A stretch of DNA of 64,000 nucleotides from Desulfobulbus alkaliphilus (GCF_016918545.1 NZ_JAFFQC010000002.1:62001-126000), one strand, 5' to 3'. Shown: positions 35,371-47,924, numbered from the stretch's first letter. Translations and numbers: made by a program. The notes: generated from the sequence alone by a model not told the origin.

Positions 35371-35616
35371 TTATTTACGGCGTGAGGCACGTTTCGCCGC
35401 TTTAAGCGGATTGACCCGGATCTTGACCAAATTCACTTCCGGTTTGGCGTGGGTGGCGAAATTGCACAACCCGATTCGCCATTTTGCCGCGGGATTGAGA
35501 TAGGTGTTGCAGTATTTGGCGCCCTCCGTTTCGACGATGCGCTCACATCCTTCACACTGGTCGATTACCGGCAGAAAAGAGCCATCGCCGAACTTTGCCA
35601 CATCATTTGTTTGCAT
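35371..35616 (-). CDS. Small four-cysteine protein, unknown function
   Basis: An 81-residue protein with C21, C24, C36 and C51 in a CxxC-x11-C-x14-C pattern and a conserved-looking NPAAKWRIG between the last two; this could hold zinc or an iron-sulfur cluster. The basic tail (KAAKRASRRK) suggests nucleic-acid or ribosome contact. AGGAG lies 8 bases before ATG 35616. Small proteins of this kind are common in sulfate reducers, but I do not know a function. Confidence 0.7.
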   Translation of the reverse strand: MQTNDVAKFGDGSFLPVIDQCEGCERIVETEGAKYCNTYLNPAAKWRIGLCNFATHAKPEVNLVKIRVNPLKAAKRASRRK

Positions 35617-35809
35617 ATTGGCAACTCCTGAAAAAATATAAACTTTTTCTTGAATCAGAAAAAATTCTTCCATACAATAAAAACAGATTGGGTCGCAAGA
35701 CCCCTGTTCCCGGAAAAAATTATTTTTATAAAGGCAATTGTCTCATCTGTCAAGTTCTTATCACAGTTTCATTCTTTAAAAACTCAAGAGATTGCCTGGA
35801 GAGTTCTGC

Positions 35810-38351
<2,542 letters not shown>

Positions 38352-38432
38352 CAAGCAACCGTATTTGTTCCTATTATACGCCTTGAAAAGACGAACCACA
38401 GTCCCTTAACGTGGCACCAAGGAGAAAGCATC

Positions 38433-38720
38433 ATGACGCTGACCAAGGCAGATCTCGTGCAGCAGGTCTACAAGACCCATCCCAATCTGACTAAATCACA
38501 ATCCACCGAGTCAGTGGAAACCTTTTTATCGTTATCCAAAGAGTCTCTGATCATGGGAGAAGACCTGCTGCTCAGCGGATTTGGGAAATTCAATGTCAAG
38601 GATAAAAAATCCCGTCGGGGCAGAAACCCGCAAACCGGCAGCGAACTGACCCTTGACGCCAGACGGGTGGTCACTTTCAAGCCATCGGGGATTCTCCGTT
38701 CCCGTATCAACTCGGACTGA
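38433..38720 (+). CDS. ihfA: Integration host factor alpha subunit-like
   Basis: A 95-residue HU/IHF DNA-bending protein. LTKADLVQQVY, LLLSGFGKFNVKDK, the beta-arm RRGRNPQTG with its Pro, and ARRVVTFKPS match IhfA more than HU. CAAGGAGA lies upstream of ATG 38433. The dispersed element follows 66 bases after the stop. Confidence 0.9.
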   Translation: MTLTKADLVQQVYKTHPNLTKSQSTESVETFLSLSKESLIMGEDLLLSGFGKFNVKDKKSRRGRNPQTGSELTLDARRVVTFKPSGILRSRINSD

Positions 38721-38786
38721 ATCAAGCTTACCTGTCACCAGCGGTCCATCGCGCGGACTATCAGGCTGCTGTGCCCAGGATATGTC

Positions 38787-38949
38787 CCAGGATCCGTGAG
38801 CGTTCGTCCGCCCGGGCAACAAAGTTGACGTGCGGACGAACGCCCCGAAAGGTGGCTGATGAAGGTTAGCCTCAAGGGAGCTGCTGTAATTATATTATAA
38901 TTGCAGCAAGATATATCAACAACAAGAGTCCAGCCTGCACGGATCAAGG
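38787..38949 (+). mobile_element. MITE-like dispersed element, copy with shortened hairpin
   Basis: 163 bp. It keeps both terminal repeats in diverged form, the small GCCCCGAAAGGTGG region and the AT-rich half, but the long hairpin is mostly deleted (GTTCGTCCG runs almost directly into ACGTGCGGACGAACGCC). No direct repeat is seen at its ends. It lies between ihfA and the ParB-like gene; the rest of that gap shows nothing else. Confidence 0.85.
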
Positions 38950-39039
38950 GTACAGAGCACTTCAACCCTTCGTGTGTACCCGGTCACCGGGGACACCTGA
39001 GCCTGCCTTGATAACCTCTTTTTCGGCCACAGCCCCCTC

Positions 39040-40008
39040 ATGTTTCTTTTTCCCGTGGAACCGCCGCAGTACTGCTTCCGCACCATCAATTTACATTCGG
39101 TCGATTTTCCGGACAGTTTTCTTCGTGACCTCCACGATGGCCACATTGAAGAACCAGTGCTTGATTCTATCCGTGTCCTCGGACAGCTCCATCCTCTGCC
39201 CGTCCATGAGCAGGCCAACGGTTCCTATCATTTGCTGGGGGGCTATGCTTCTTTTATTGTCCTCAAGAACCTTGGCCTGGAAACATGCTTCGCCCAGATT
39301 CTGCCCGACTCCACACCACCGTTCACCTTGTGCGCTGTTCAAATCCTTCATGACCTGCCAGCCTGTCGGGCCAACCTCATTCTCCAGGCCTATATCCTCC
39401 GCCAGGCGCATCAATACCTGACCAGGAACGAGCTGTCATCCATACTCGCCCTGCTGGGATATCGCCTGAACAGTCCTAAGGTCAGCGACATCACAGGCCT
39501 TCTCAATCTTGATTTTGAAGCAGTCCGTGGCCTGTACCGGGGTCTTCTTTCCCTTAAGACAGGAAAGCAACTGGCCAGGCATTCCCGGGAGGATCAGCGC
39601 TGCATGGTCCACCTGATCACCACCTACCGGCTCGGCGGTTCAAAGCAGCAGAAACTGATTGAGCTGCTCACGGAATTATCCTTGCGTGACCATTGTTCGG
39701 CAAGGCACTTCATCGACGAATGGCGCGAGAGCTGTCAGGTGGTGTCCGAGAACATGCCGCAGCAGATACAGAATTTGTTGGCGTTTCTGTCTGCCAGAAG
39801 CGCTCCGGCCAGCACCAGGGCAAAGGAAGACTTTGAGCAATTGGTCCACCAGCTGCGGCCGCCGAACGGCATGACCATTGACCACAGCCTCTCTTTTGAA
39901 GACGAGCGGCTGGTTGTCCACCTCGACTTTGCCGACAAGGAAGCGTTGCTGGAAAAATGGGAACAGCTCAAGGAGATCATGGCCGGGGTATACATAAAAG
40001 GTAGGTAG
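39040..40008 (+). CDS. ParB-like N-terminal domain protein
   Basis: A 322-residue protein. Residues 10-90 resemble a ParB/Srx domain (INLHSVDF, ILGQLHPLPVHE-like segment, YHLLGGYASFIVLKNLG), which in true ParB binds CTP. The family GERR motif is not evident, being GGYAS here, so CTP handling is doubtful. The rest is helical and could bind DNA. No ParA gene is near, so this is not a normal partition locus. Function unknown. Confidence 0.65.
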   Translation: MFLFPVEPPQYCFRTINLHSVDFPDSFLRDLHDGHIEEPVLDSIRVLGQLHPLPVHEQANGSYHLLGGYASFIVLKNLGLETCFAQILPDSTPPFTLCAVQILHDLPACRANLILQAYILRQAHQYLTRNELSSILALLGYRLNSPKVSDITGLLNLDFEAVRGLYRGLLSLKTGKQLARHSREDQRCMVHLITTYRLGGSKQQKLIELLTELSLRDHCSARHFIDEWRESCQVVSENMPQQIQNLLAFLSARSAPASTRAKEDFEQLVHQLRPPNGMTIDHSLSFEDERLVVHLDFADKEALLEKWEQLKEIMAGVYIKGR

Positions 40009-40015
40009 TGCCTGA

Positions 40016-40035
40016 CCAGCCGTCACGGATTCAGG
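40016..40035 (+). repeat. 3' end remnant of the dispersed element
   Basis: ACCAGCCGTCACGGATTCAGG, 8 bases after the ParB-like stop, is identical to the AT-rich-side terminus of the element. The rest of the copy is missing, so this is an excision or deletion scar. Confidence 0.7.
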
Positions 40036-40185
40036 GAGGTGTGTGGGCGAAGGGAACCGCGATAGAGAGGTTCTGTTTCGATGAGTACATGTACAGCGCA
40101 GCAAGGATGCAGGGAACAGAGCCGATTTTGGAAGCCACTGATGAGCAGGGCTTTGATGTCCCAGGTGGTTTGCAAGAACCCCTGG

Positions 40186-41310
40186 TTAGCAGACGATACG
40201 AAACTCCGGTCGAATCAGGCCACGGACAAGGATATCATCTCCCAGGGTTTGAACAGTGGGATGACTGAAGATGGTGGTTGCCGGTCGACGTTCGAGATGA
40301 AAACCTTCGACCAGAGGTGTGCCCAGATCGCCGATGATAAAGGGGGCGTACAACAGCAGTAATTCATCGACCAATCCTTGCCCCCAGACAGCTCCGTGAA
40401 CTCTGGCCCCACCCTCGACCAGAACAGAGGTGCAATCATTTTCACCCAGGAAACGAAACACGGCCATAAGATCGAGCCGTTGTGTCATATCCACGGGTAT
40501 GCGCACAACCCGGGCCCCACTATCGTTGAGCTGGGCTTCCTTCTCGCGGCATGCGGTTTCGCTGCAGAACACCCAGGTTTGCGCCGCCGAGTCCTGCCTC
40601 AGCATGTGCGCATTCGGCGGCAACCGTAAGCTGCCATCGAGAATAACCCGCAGAGGGTCCCTGGTATCCACAGAACCGATTAACCTGGTGGTGAGGCTGG
40701 GGTCATCGATGAGGGCTGTATCCACGCCGATGAGTATGGCATCGGTTTGATTGCGCAAACGGTGCACATATTCCTTTGCCTGTGGCCCGGTCAGCGGTTC
40801 GCCCTGCCCCCGCCTGCGGGTTATTCTACCATCAAGGCTCAACCCCGCCTTCATGACGATCCATGGCAGCCCGGTGCCGCTATGCTTGATAAAAGGATGA
40901 TTCAAGGCCCGGCACTGCTCTTCCAGCACACCGGATCGGACTTCGATCCCCTGCTGATGGAGAAATTTCGCCCCGCCTCCTCTCACTCTCGGATTGGGAT
41001 CCTCCATGCCGATAACGACCGTGGCAAGGCCTGAAGCGAGAATTGCCTCGGTGCAGGGAGGGGTCCGACCGCGATGACGACAGGGTTCCAGGGTGACATA
41101 CAAAACACCACCACGAGCCCGTTGGCCGGCATCGGCAATGGCATGAATCTCTGCATGGGGCGAACCAGCCTTTTGGTGATAGCCCCGGCCAACCACTTCA
41201 CCCTGTTGAACGATAACCGCTCCCACAGACGGGTTGGGAGACGTTCGACCCAAGCCTTTTTCCGCCTCAAGCAGGGCCAGATGCATGTACCGGCTATCCT
41301 GATTTTCCAT
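40186..41310 (-). CDS. ribD: Bifunctional riboflavin deaminase/reductase RibD
   Basis: A 374-residue enzyme for two steps of riboflavin synthesis. Deaminase part: zinc site HAEIHAI with PCRHRGRTPPC. Reductase part from about 150: LDGRITRRRGQGEPLTG and ILVEGG-like VLVEGGARVHG. Start ATG 41310 is preferred to the GTG 9 bases upstream because CAGGTGA is well placed. It follows nrdR by 18 bases. No other riboflavin gene lies in the window. Confidence 0.95.
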   Translation of the reverse strand: MENQDSRYMHLALLEAEKGLGRTSPNPSVGAVIVQQGEVVGRGYHQKAGSPHAEIHAIADAGQRARGGVLYVTLEPCRHRGRTPPCTEAILASGLATVVIGMEDPNPRVRGGGAKFLHQQGIEVRSGVLEEQCRALNHPFIKHSGTGLPWIVMKAGLSLDGRITRRRGQGEPLTGPQAKEYVHRLRNQTDAILIGVDTALIDDPSLTTRLIGSVDTRDPLRVILDGSLRLPPNAHMLRQDSAAQTWVFCSETACREKEAQLNDSGARVVRIPVDMTQRLDLMAVFRFLGENDCTSVLVEGGARVHGAVWGQGLVDELLLLYAPFIIGDLGTPLVEGFHLERRPATTIFSHPTVQTLGDDILVRGLIRPEFRIVC

Positions 41311-41328
41311 CCAAGTCACCTGCCGTTA

Positions 41329-41793
41329 TCAGTGTTTTCCCTGTTCGCCGAGGAAAAGTTTCAACTCTTCCATGAACTCATTGACATCTCTGAATTGCCG
41401 ATACACTGAAGCGAAACGGACATACGCGACCTCGTTCAGATTGGGCAGAGACTCCATGACCCACTCGCCGATCTGCCGGGTGGAGATCTCTTTGCCGCCA
41501 TAATCCTGGAGCTTCTGTTCAATGGCATCGACAAAAGTATCGATGTCGGCCATGCTCACCGCCAGTTTTTCACAGGCTTTTTCCAGACCCGCGACGATCT
41601 TGCCCCGATCCCAGGGTTCTCTTCTGCCATCTTTTTTGATCAGCATCGGCAACATTAATTCAATCCGCTCATACGTGGTGAATCGTTGCTGACATGAAGT
41701 ACATTCACGACGACGTCTGGTGATGGTTTTGTCCTTGTTGATTCTGGAATCAATGACCTTGCTGTCAAGATGACCGCAATAGGGACACTTCAT
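41329..41793 (-). CDS. nrdR: Transcriptional repressor NrdR
   Basis: A 154-residue regulator of ribonucleotide reductase genes. The zinc ribbon [15 protein letters not shown] with [13 protein letters not shown] is followed by an ATP-cone domain. It binds ATP/dATP and shuts off nrd genes at high dATP. Forms a unit with ribD, separated from the fatty-acid operon by a terminator. Confidence 0.97.
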   Translation of the reverse strand: MKCPYCGHLDSKVIDSRINKDKTITRRRRECTSCQQRFTTYERIELMLPMLIKKDGRREPWDRGKIVAGLEKACEKLAVSMADIDTFVDAIEQKLQDYGGKEISTRQIGEWVMESLPNLNEVAYVRFASVYRQFRDVNEFMEELKLFLGEQGKH

Positions 41794-41899
41794 GAAGACT
41801 CCTTACACCTGTGAAATGCAGCTGGAGACGATACTTCTCTACACGTTTCTGCACGGTAGATGTGCTGGTTGGGCATGAAACGCTCTCGGGTCCAGGAAA

Positions 41900-41935
41900 T
41901 AAAAAAAACCGGCAGCCATGATCAGCGTGCCGGTG
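41900..41935 (-). terminator. Intrinsic terminator after rpiB
   Basis: On the minus strand ACCGGCA (41934-41928) pairs with TGCCGGT (41914-41908) around a 13-base loop and is followed by eight T. It lies 31 bases after the rpiB stop and so ends the long fatty-acid transcript before nrdR-ribD. Confidence 0.85.
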
Positions 41936-41965
41936 GTAAAGAGGTCGGAACCGAGTGCGTACGGG

Positions 41966-42391
41966 TTACCCCATCAAGGCGATCCTGCGCTGATGACGGC
42001 CACCAGTAAAAGCGGTTTCGACCCAGATCCCGACTATGTCCAAGGCAAGGGAGACCCCAAGGACCCTCCCTCCCAGACAGAGAACATTGGCATTATTGTG
42101 CTCCCGACTCATCCGGGCGGTGAAGGCCTCGTGGCAAAGGGCAGCCCGAATATGGCGATGACGATTGGCTGCCATGGACATACCAATACCGGTGCCACAG
42201 ATCAAGATACCGGCATCTGAGCGACCGGCAAGAATCTCGGCACAGACCTGATTGGCAAAATCCGGATAATCCACCGAATCTTCCGAGTGACATCCGACAT
42301 CGTTGACCAGGTGTCCATGGTTGCTCAAAAAGGCGATGATTTCTCTTTTCAGGGCAATTCCACCGTGGTCACAGCCTATGGCAATATGCAT
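41966..42391 (-). CDS. rpiB: Ribose 5-phosphate isomerase B
   Basis: A 141-residue RpiB/LacAB-type isomerase. CDHGG at the start, the catalytic Cys in LICGTGIGMSMAANR, and AALCHEAFTARMSREHNNANVLCLGGR are family blocks. Interconverts ribulose and ribose 5-phosphate. Last gene of the row from yceD, 23 bases after fabF and just before the terminator. Confidence 0.95.
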   Translation of the reverse strand: MHIAIGCDHGGIALKREIIAFLSNHGHLVNDVGCHSEDSVDYPDFANQVCAEILAGRSDAGILICGTGIGMSMAANRHRHIRAALCHEAFTARMSREHNNANVLCLGGRVLGVSLALDIVGIWVETAFTGGRHQRRIALMG

Positions 42392-42414
42392 TACTTTTTA
42401 CCAGCGCAGGGTTT

Positions 42415-43653
42415 TCAGGTAAACCGGCGGAGAATGATCACCCCGTTGGTCCCCCCAAAACCAAACGAATTCGACATGGCCACGTTGACCTTCTGCGAAC
42501 GGGCTACATTGGGTACGTAGTCAAGATCACATGACGGGTCCGGAGTCTGCAGGTTGATTGTGGGTGGAATGGCACCATGATGAATGGTCAAAGCTGTAAA
42601 AGCGGCCTCGATCCCACCTGCTGCACCCAACATATGCCCGGTCATGGATTTGGTGGAACTGATGGCCAGTTGACCGGCATGGGCACCGAAAACCGTTTTT
42701 ATCGCCTGGGTCTCACATTTATCATTGAGAGGCGTTGACGTACCATGCGCATTGATATAATCGACGTCCTCCGGGTTGAGTTCCGCATCTCTCAGGGCTG
42801 CGGCCATGCAACGGGCGGCACCTTCTCCATCCTCGGGAGGTGCGGCAATATGGTAGGCGTCACTGGTCTGACCATAACCGATTATTTCGGCGTAGATGGT
42901 AGCCCCTCTTTTTCTGGCCGCCTCCATTTCCTCGAGAACCAGCATTCCAGCCCCCTCGGAAATAACAAATCCGTCCCGGTCCAGGTCAAAGGGTCGCGAA
43001 GCTGCCAATGGTTCGTCATTCCGTGTTGACAGGGCCTTCATCGCACTGAATCCGCCAACGGCCAGGGGACAGATAACCGATTCGGCCCCTCCGGTTATGA
43101 CCGCGTCACAATCCCCGTAGGCGATATGACGAAAGGCCTCGCCCACGGCATGGGTACCGGCGGCGCAGGCCGTTGTCTGGGTTAAATTAGGCCCCTTGCA
43201 GCCGATCCACATGGAGATGTGCCCCGAAGCCATGTTGGGAATGACCCTGGGAATAAAAAACGGGGTGATCTTCCGTGGTCCTCGATTGACGAGAACAGTA
43301 TGATATTCTTCAATGGTGGGCAGCCCGCCCATACCACAGCCGGTAATGACACCGACCCGGTGGACATTGGCATCGGTGATCGACAGGCCGCTGTTTTTCC
43401 AGGCGATGTCAGCGGCGGCAACAGCGTACTGAACAAAGGCATCGAGGTTTTTTGCCTGTTTTTTCTCGAACCAGGCCTCGACCTCAAAGTCCTTGACCTC
43501 GGCGGCAATCCGCGAGGCCTGGTCAGAGGCATCAAAGCGGGTAATAGGTCCAACCCCGCTTCGTCCATTGATCAGAGCGTCCCACGTTTGTTCGGTCCCG
43601 GTTCCCAACGGGGTGACCAGTCCTACTCCTGTAACAACGACCCGTCGCTTCAC
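42415..43653 (-). CDS. fabF: Beta-ketoacyl-ACP synthase II
   Basis: A 412-residue condensing enzyme with the Cys-His-His triad in [19 protein letters not shown] and [11 protein letters not shown]. Elongates acyl-ACP with malonyl-ACP. Lies 15 bases after acpP, the usual order. Confidence 0.97.
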   Translation of the reverse strand: MKRRVVVTGVGLVTPLGTGTEQTWDALINGRSGVGPITRFDASDQASRIAAEVKDFEVEAWFEKKQAKNLDAFVQYAVAAADIAWKNSGLSITDANVHRVGVITGCGMGGLPTIEEYHTVLVNRGPRKITPFFIPRVIPNMASGHISMWIGCKGPNLTQTTACAAGTHAVGEAFRHIAYGDCDAVITGGAESVICPLAVGGFSAMKALSTRNDEPLAASRPFDLDRDGFVISEGAGMLVLEEMEAARKRGATIYAEIIGYGQTSDAYHIAAPPEDGEGAARCMAAALRDAELNPEDVDYINAHGTSTPLNDKCETQAIKTVFGAHAGQLAISSTKSMTGHMLGAAGGIEAAFTALTIHHGAIPPTINLQTPDPSCDLDYVPNVARSQKVNVAMSNSFGFGGTNGVIILRRFT

Positions 43654-43668
43654 TTGCCCTGCCTCGTC

Positions 43669-43902
43669 CTATCCTTGAATTTTTGCAACGTAGTCGATGG
43701 CATTCTGTACGGTGAGAATCTTTTCCGCCTCTTCGTCCGGAATCTCGACATCGAATTCCTCTTCCATGGCCATGATCAGCTCGACCAGATCAAGGGAATC
43801 GGCCCCCAGGTCATCGACAAACGATGCTCCGGGAACAACCTTGTCCCGATCAACACTGAGCTGTTCAACTATAATATCGATCATTTTTGCTTCGACTGCC
43901 AT
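43669..43902 (-). CDS. acpP: Acyl carrier protein
   Basis: A 77-residue acidic helical protein with the phosphopantetheine Ser in [10 protein letters not shown] and [16 protein letters not shown]. Start ATG 43902 has GAGGAGAA just upstream. Carries growing acyl chains for the surrounding Fab enzymes. Confidence 0.97.
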   Translation of the reverse strand: MAVEAKMIDIIVEQLSVDRDKVVPGASFVDDLGADSLDLVELIMAMEEEFDVEIPDEEAEKILTVQNAIDYVAKIQG

Positions 43903-43987
43903 TGGTATTCTCCTCAAAATAAGCTTGTTGATTTTTTTTATGTGGTATCAGACGATGTCCATGATCCTGGATATCGCTCTTTAGATT

Positions 43988-44737
43988 TCAATGTCCCATA
44001 TACATCCCGCCATTGACATGCAGGGTCTGACCGGTAATGTAATTACCGTCAGGTGATGCCAGGAACCCCACCGATGCAGCAACATCTTCAGGTGTTCCCA
44101 GTGTTCCCAGAGGAATCTGTGCCTTGAGCGCCTCCTGGGCGTCTTCGGGAAGTCCATCGGTCATATCGGTGATGATATACCCGGGTGCGACACAGTTCAC
44201 AGTGATATTTCGACCGGCCAGTTCCCTGGCCATGGATTTGGTCAGGCCGCTCAGGCCGGCCTTGGCGGCACCATAATTGACCTGGCCGCCGTTGCCGACA
44301 AAACCGACGACGGAAGAGACATTGATGATCCTTCCCCGCCTGTTTTTCATCATGGTTTTCATCACGGCCTTGCTGCAGAGAAAAGCGCCCTTGAGGTTTG
44401 TATCGAGCACGCTGTCCCAGTCCTCTTCCTTCATGCGCGCCATCAGGCCATCACGGGTGATTCCTGCATTATTGACAAGAATATCAATACGGCCATGGGA
44501 GGCAATAATTTCCTTGATCTGCTCCTGAACAGCCTGAGCATCGGCCACATCGAAACGGACCGTAAAACCCTTGCCACCCTGCTCCTGTATTTGTCGAAGC
44601 GTTTCCTCGGCTGCGGCAGGGTTGGCGACATAATTTATGCCGACCTCGGCTCCCATGGAGGCCAGCCGAACGCAGATGGCCCGGCCTATCCCCCGGCTGC
44701 CGCCGGTCACCAGGGCTATGGTCTTGTCCAAAATCAT
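43988..44737 (-). CDS. fabG: 3-oxoacyl-ACP reductase FabG
   Basis: A 249-residue short-chain dehydrogenase with NADP motif TGGSRGIGRAI, NNAG, the catalytic Ser in INVSSVVG and YGAAKAG (Tyr/Lys), and the FabG end PDGNYITGQTLHVNGGMYM. Reduces 3-oxoacyl-ACP. Its first bases overlap the end of etfA by 4. Confidence 0.96.
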   Translation of the reverse strand: MILDKTIALVTGGSRGIGRAICVRLASMGAEVGINYVANPAAAEETLRQIQEQGGKGFTVRFDVADAQAVQEQIKEIIASHGRIDILVNNAGITRDGLMARMKEEDWDSVLDTNLKGAFLCSKAVMKTMMKNRRGRIINVSSVVGFVGNGGQVNYGAAKAGLSGLTKSMARELAGRNITVNCVAPGYIITDMTDGLPEDAQEALKAQIPLGTLGTPEDVAASVGFLASPDGNYITGQTLHVNGGMYMGH

Positions 44738-45924
44738 TTTTTGACCTCCCGTAACCGTTTGATCAACTCAGGGATAACCTCGTACAGGTCACCCACCACA
44801 CCATACGTGGCTATATTGAAAATCGGTGCATTCTGATCGCGATTGATGGCCACAATGGTCTCCGCGGACTGCATGCCTACTGCATGCTGCACAGCACCGG
44901 AAATGCCACAGGCAATGTAGAGCTTGGGAGCAACAGTTTTACCAGTCTGCCCGACCTGGTGGGGATACGGTATCCAGCCGGAGTCAACCGCAGCCCGGGA
45001 AGCAGCGACCGCACCGCCGAGTTCATCGGCCAATTCGCGGATCAGGGCAAAACCTTTTTCCGAATCAAGCCCCCGGCCGCCGGCAACCAGCGTCTCCATC
45101 TCCTGTATGTTCACCTGATCTTCGGTATTGTGGACCGATTCCAGCACCTCGACCCTGGATTGCAGAATCTCTTCGGCCAGTTCAAGCCGAATGATGGATC
45201 CGCTGCGTGAGGGGTCCGGTTGCGCCGGCGCCATCACTTTTGGCCGGACGGTCGCCATCTGCGGTCTGGTATGGGGGCACTCAATGGTTGCCATGATGTT
45301 GCCGCCGAAGGCGGGACGGGTCTGCAACAGCATACCGTCCGACTCTCTGATTTCCAGCCGGGTGCAATCTGCGGTCAGACCGGCATCGATGACTGTAGCC
45401 ACATAGGGAACAACGGAACGCCCCATGGCTGTTGCGCCGGCAAGGACCACCTCGGGTTTCTGTGCGCGGATCACCTGTGCCAGTACAGCGGCATGGACAT
45501 CCTCGTGAAACTGTTCCAGCACAGGACTTTCAGCGAGATAAACGATATCCGCTCCGGAAGCGATGAGAGAATCGGCATGCCGGCTGACATCTCCTCCGGC
45601 GATCACGACCGAGAGCTGTACTCCCCGTTGGTCGGCAAGCCTCCTGCCGACCCCAAGCAATTCATAACTGACCGGAGCAACGATCCCGCGTCGGTACTCG
45701 GCAAAGACAAGAATTCCGGCATATTCATCAAGACCCTCCTGGATTCTTCTCTCTGCGACTTCAATACGCAACGCGTCATCAGGGCAGTTTTCGACACAGG
45801 CTCCGCAAAGGGTGCAGGCCTCATTGACAACGGCAAGGTCATCGGTAACCACAATAGCGGCAAAAGCACAGCTCGCCTCACAGAGACCGCAGCCGGAGCA
45901 TTTTTCCTTATCGATTATAAGCAT
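44734..45924 (-). CDS. etfA: Electron transfer flavoprotein alpha subunit with N-terminal ferredoxin domain
   Basis: A 396-residue EtfA/FixB. Residues 1-60 carry two 4Fe-4S motifs, CSGCGLCEASC and CTLCGACVENCP; the rest is EtfA, with the FAD-binding C-terminal domain showing YIACGISGAVQH and AINRDQNAPIF. The ferredoxin fusion is found in anaerobes and lets the ETF exchange electrons with iron-sulfur partners. Sits between etfB and fabG. Confidence 0.95.
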   Translation of the reverse strand: MLIIDKEKCSGCGLCEASCAFAAIVVTDDLAVVNEACTLCGACVENCPDDALRIEVAERRIQEGLDEYAGILVFAEYRRGIVAPVSYELLGVGRRLADQRGVQLSVVIAGGDVSRHADSLIASGADIVYLAESPVLEQFHEDVHAAVLAQVIRAQKPEVVLAGATAMGRSVVPYVATVIDAGLTADCTRLEIRESDGMLLQTRPAFGGNIMATIECPHTRPQMATVRPKVMAPAQPDPSRSGSIIRLELAEEILQSRVEVLESVHNTEDQVNIQEMETLVAGGRGLDSEKGFALIRELADELGGAVAASRAAVDSGWIPYPHQVGQTGKTVAPKLYIACGISGAVQHAVGMQSAETIVAINRDQNAPIFNIATYGVVGDLYEVIPELIKRLREVKK

Positions 45925-45964
45925 GGGAATAGATACTATTAAGGAGATGTAAAGCGCTTGTTGT

Positions 45965-46744
45965 CTAGAGGTGGTTTTTCAGGCATGCCACCAGTTGTTC
46001 GACCTGTTGCTGGACGTTTCCCGAAAACATCATGCGATCCCCACGGGCTTCCGGCGAAAAGACCCGGACAACCTGTGTGGGTGATCCGGTCAGCCCGATA
46101 CACAGTGGATCCGCACCGATGTCAGCAGCGGACAATTGTCTGATGGTCGCTTTTTTCGCTTTCATCTTGCCTTTGAGCGAGGCGACTCGCGGTTCATTGA
46201 TATCCTTGACAACAGTGAGCAATGCCGGCAGTGGCAGACGGACCACATCATAGCCGTCATCCATCATCCGTTCTACCTCGATGGCATCCCTGGAGACATG
46301 TCGGGTTTTCTGCACACAGGTTACATAGGGAATCTGTAACCGGCAGGCCAGCCCGGGGCCAACCTGGGCTGTATCACCGTCAATGGCCTGTTTGCCGCAG
46401 AGAATGAGATCGAATGCTCCCAAGGCCTGCGCAGCAAAGGCCAAAGTGTAGGCAGTAGCCCAGGTGTCGGCACCGGCAAAAGCCCGGTCGGAGACGAGAA
46501 CGCCTTCATCGGCACCGCAGGCAATGGCTTCCCGCAAAACGGCTTCGGCCTGGGGAGGACCCATGGTGATCACGCTCACCATGCCACCCAGCTGTTCTCG
46601 AATGGCCACAGCCTCTTCCAGAGCATGGCGGTCATAGGGATTCATGATCGAATCGACACCTTCACGTGCCAGGGTGTTGGTGACAGGGTCAAGACGTACG
46701 TCTTTGGCGTCTGGAACCTGTTTGATACAGACAAGTAGCTTCAT
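45965..46744 (-). CDS. etfB: Electron transfer flavoprotein beta subunit
   Basis: A 259-residue EtfB/FixA with KQVPDAKDVRLDP, NPYDRHALEEAV, LCGKQAIDGDTAQVGP and the recognition-loop region CVQKTRHVS. Pairs with the alpha subunit downstream; whether it supports flavin bifurcation cannot be judged by eye. It starts 13 bases after the acyl-CoA dehydrogenase. Confidence 0.96.
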   Translation of the reverse strand: MKLLVCIKQVPDAKDVRLDPVTNTLAREGVDSIMNPYDRHALEEAVAIREQLGGMVSVITMGPPQAEAVLREAIACGADEGVLVSDRAFAGADTWATAYTLAFAAQALGAFDLILCGKQAIDGDTAQVGPGLACRLQIPYVTCVQKTRHVSRDAIEVERMMDDGYDVVRLPLPALLTVVKDINEPRVASLKGKMKAKKATIRQLSAADIGADPLCIGLTGSPTQVVRVFSPEARGDRMMFSGNVQQQVEQLVACLKNHL

Positions 46745-46757
46745 TATCCGACGTTGC

Positions 46758-47906
46758 TCAGGAATATTCTTTGTTCAGCTCCTGGCCGATAACATTGCGC
46801 TGGATCTGATTGGTCCCTTCATAGATCTGCAGAATCTTGGCATCCCGCATCATTTTTTCCACCGGATATTCTTTCATGTAGCCATAACCTCCCAGGACCT
46901 GGACAGCATCGGTGGTCACTTTCATGGCCATATCGGTGGCAAAGACTTTGCACATCGACGAGGCTTTGGACATATTCTTGGGGTGAGCGTCAATATGCCG
47001 AGCCGCTGCATACACAAGCGCGCGACCGGCTTCAACCTGAATGGCCATATCAGCCAGCATATGCTGCACAGCCTGGAAGGCAATAATAGGTTTACCAAAC
47101 TGGACCCGTTGCTTGGCATAGACGACCGCCTCGTCAAGGGCGGCCTGAGCCAGGCCGATACCCAGCGAGGCAATCCCCGGTCGGGAAACATCCAAGGTTT
47201 TCATGACCGTGATAAATCCGGTGCCCCTTTTGCCTACAAGTCGGTCCTTGGGAATGCGGCAATCTTTAAGAATCAATTCACGGGTTGCAGAGGAGCGTAT
47301 CCCCATCTTGTCTTCTTTTTTTCCATACGAAAAACCGGGATCCCCGTCTTCAACTACAAAAATTGAGGCACCCCGCGCCCCTTTACTCGGATCGGTCAGG
47401 GCAATGATCGTGTAGATCTGCGCTTCCCCGCCATTGGTGATCCACTGTTTTGTCCCGTTGAGGACCCATTCGTCCCCGTCCAGAACCGCCGTGGTTTGAA
47501 TACCGGATGCATCGCTGCCGGCGTTGGCCTCGGTCAGTCCGAAAGCCGCCCATCGGGTGCCTGCGGCAATATCCGGAAGATACTTTTGTTTCTGCTCATC
47601 GCTGCCCGCTATGAGCACCGGAAAAATACCAAGGGCACTGGCAGCAAAGCTGGTGGCCACCCCCACGCAGCCACGGGCAAGCTCTTCCATGGCCAGAACA
47701 ATTTCATAACAGCCGCCGCCAAACCCTCCATATTCCTCGGGGACAAAGATGCTGAACAGATCAGCCTTGGCAATATCTTGAAGAATTTCTTTGGGAAATT
47801 CGTTTTTTTCATCTAATTCCGCCCGCACTGGAATAATTTTTTCATTGGTGATTTCGCGGGCGGTATCAATGATCATCTGTTGGTGTTCAGTAAAAAAATA
47901 GTCCAC
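46758..47906 (-). CDS. Acyl-CoA dehydrogenase
   Basis: A 382-residue flavoenzyme with the family blocks GLTEANAGSDASG, KQWITNGGEA, and the catalytic Glu in YEGTNQIQRNVIG. The fit is to short-chain (butyryl-CoA type) dehydrogenases. It lies between fabH and etfB with short gaps, so it is part of the fatty-acid operon; it could serve fatty-acid synthesis (a reductive step or primer supply) rather than oxidation, which is inference. Confidence 0.93.
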   Translation of the reverse strand: MDYFFTEHQQMIIDTAREITNEKIIPVRAELDEKNEFPKEILQDIAKADLFSIFVPEEYGGFGGGCYEIVLAMEELARGCVGVATSFAASALGIFPVLIAGSDEQKQKYLPDIAAGTRWAAFGLTEANAGSDASGIQTTAVLDGDEWVLNGTKQWITNGGEAQIYTIIALTDPSKGARGASIFVVEDGDPGFSYGKKEDKMGIRSSATRELILKDCRIPKDRLVGKRGTGFITVMKTLDVSRPGIASLGIGLAQAALDEAVVYAKQRVQFGKPIIAFQAVQHMLADMAIQVEAGRALVYAAARHIDAHPKNMSKASSMCKVFATDMAMKVTTDAVQVLGGYGYMKEYPVEKMMRDAKILQIYEGTNQIQRNVIGQELNKEYS

Positions 47907-47924
47907 TACGTCTCTCCTTAACTC

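Noticed and set aside
39040-40008. Chromosome partition locus
   Set aside because: Only a ParB-like domain is present; there is no ParA gene and no parS-like inverted repeat that I can see.
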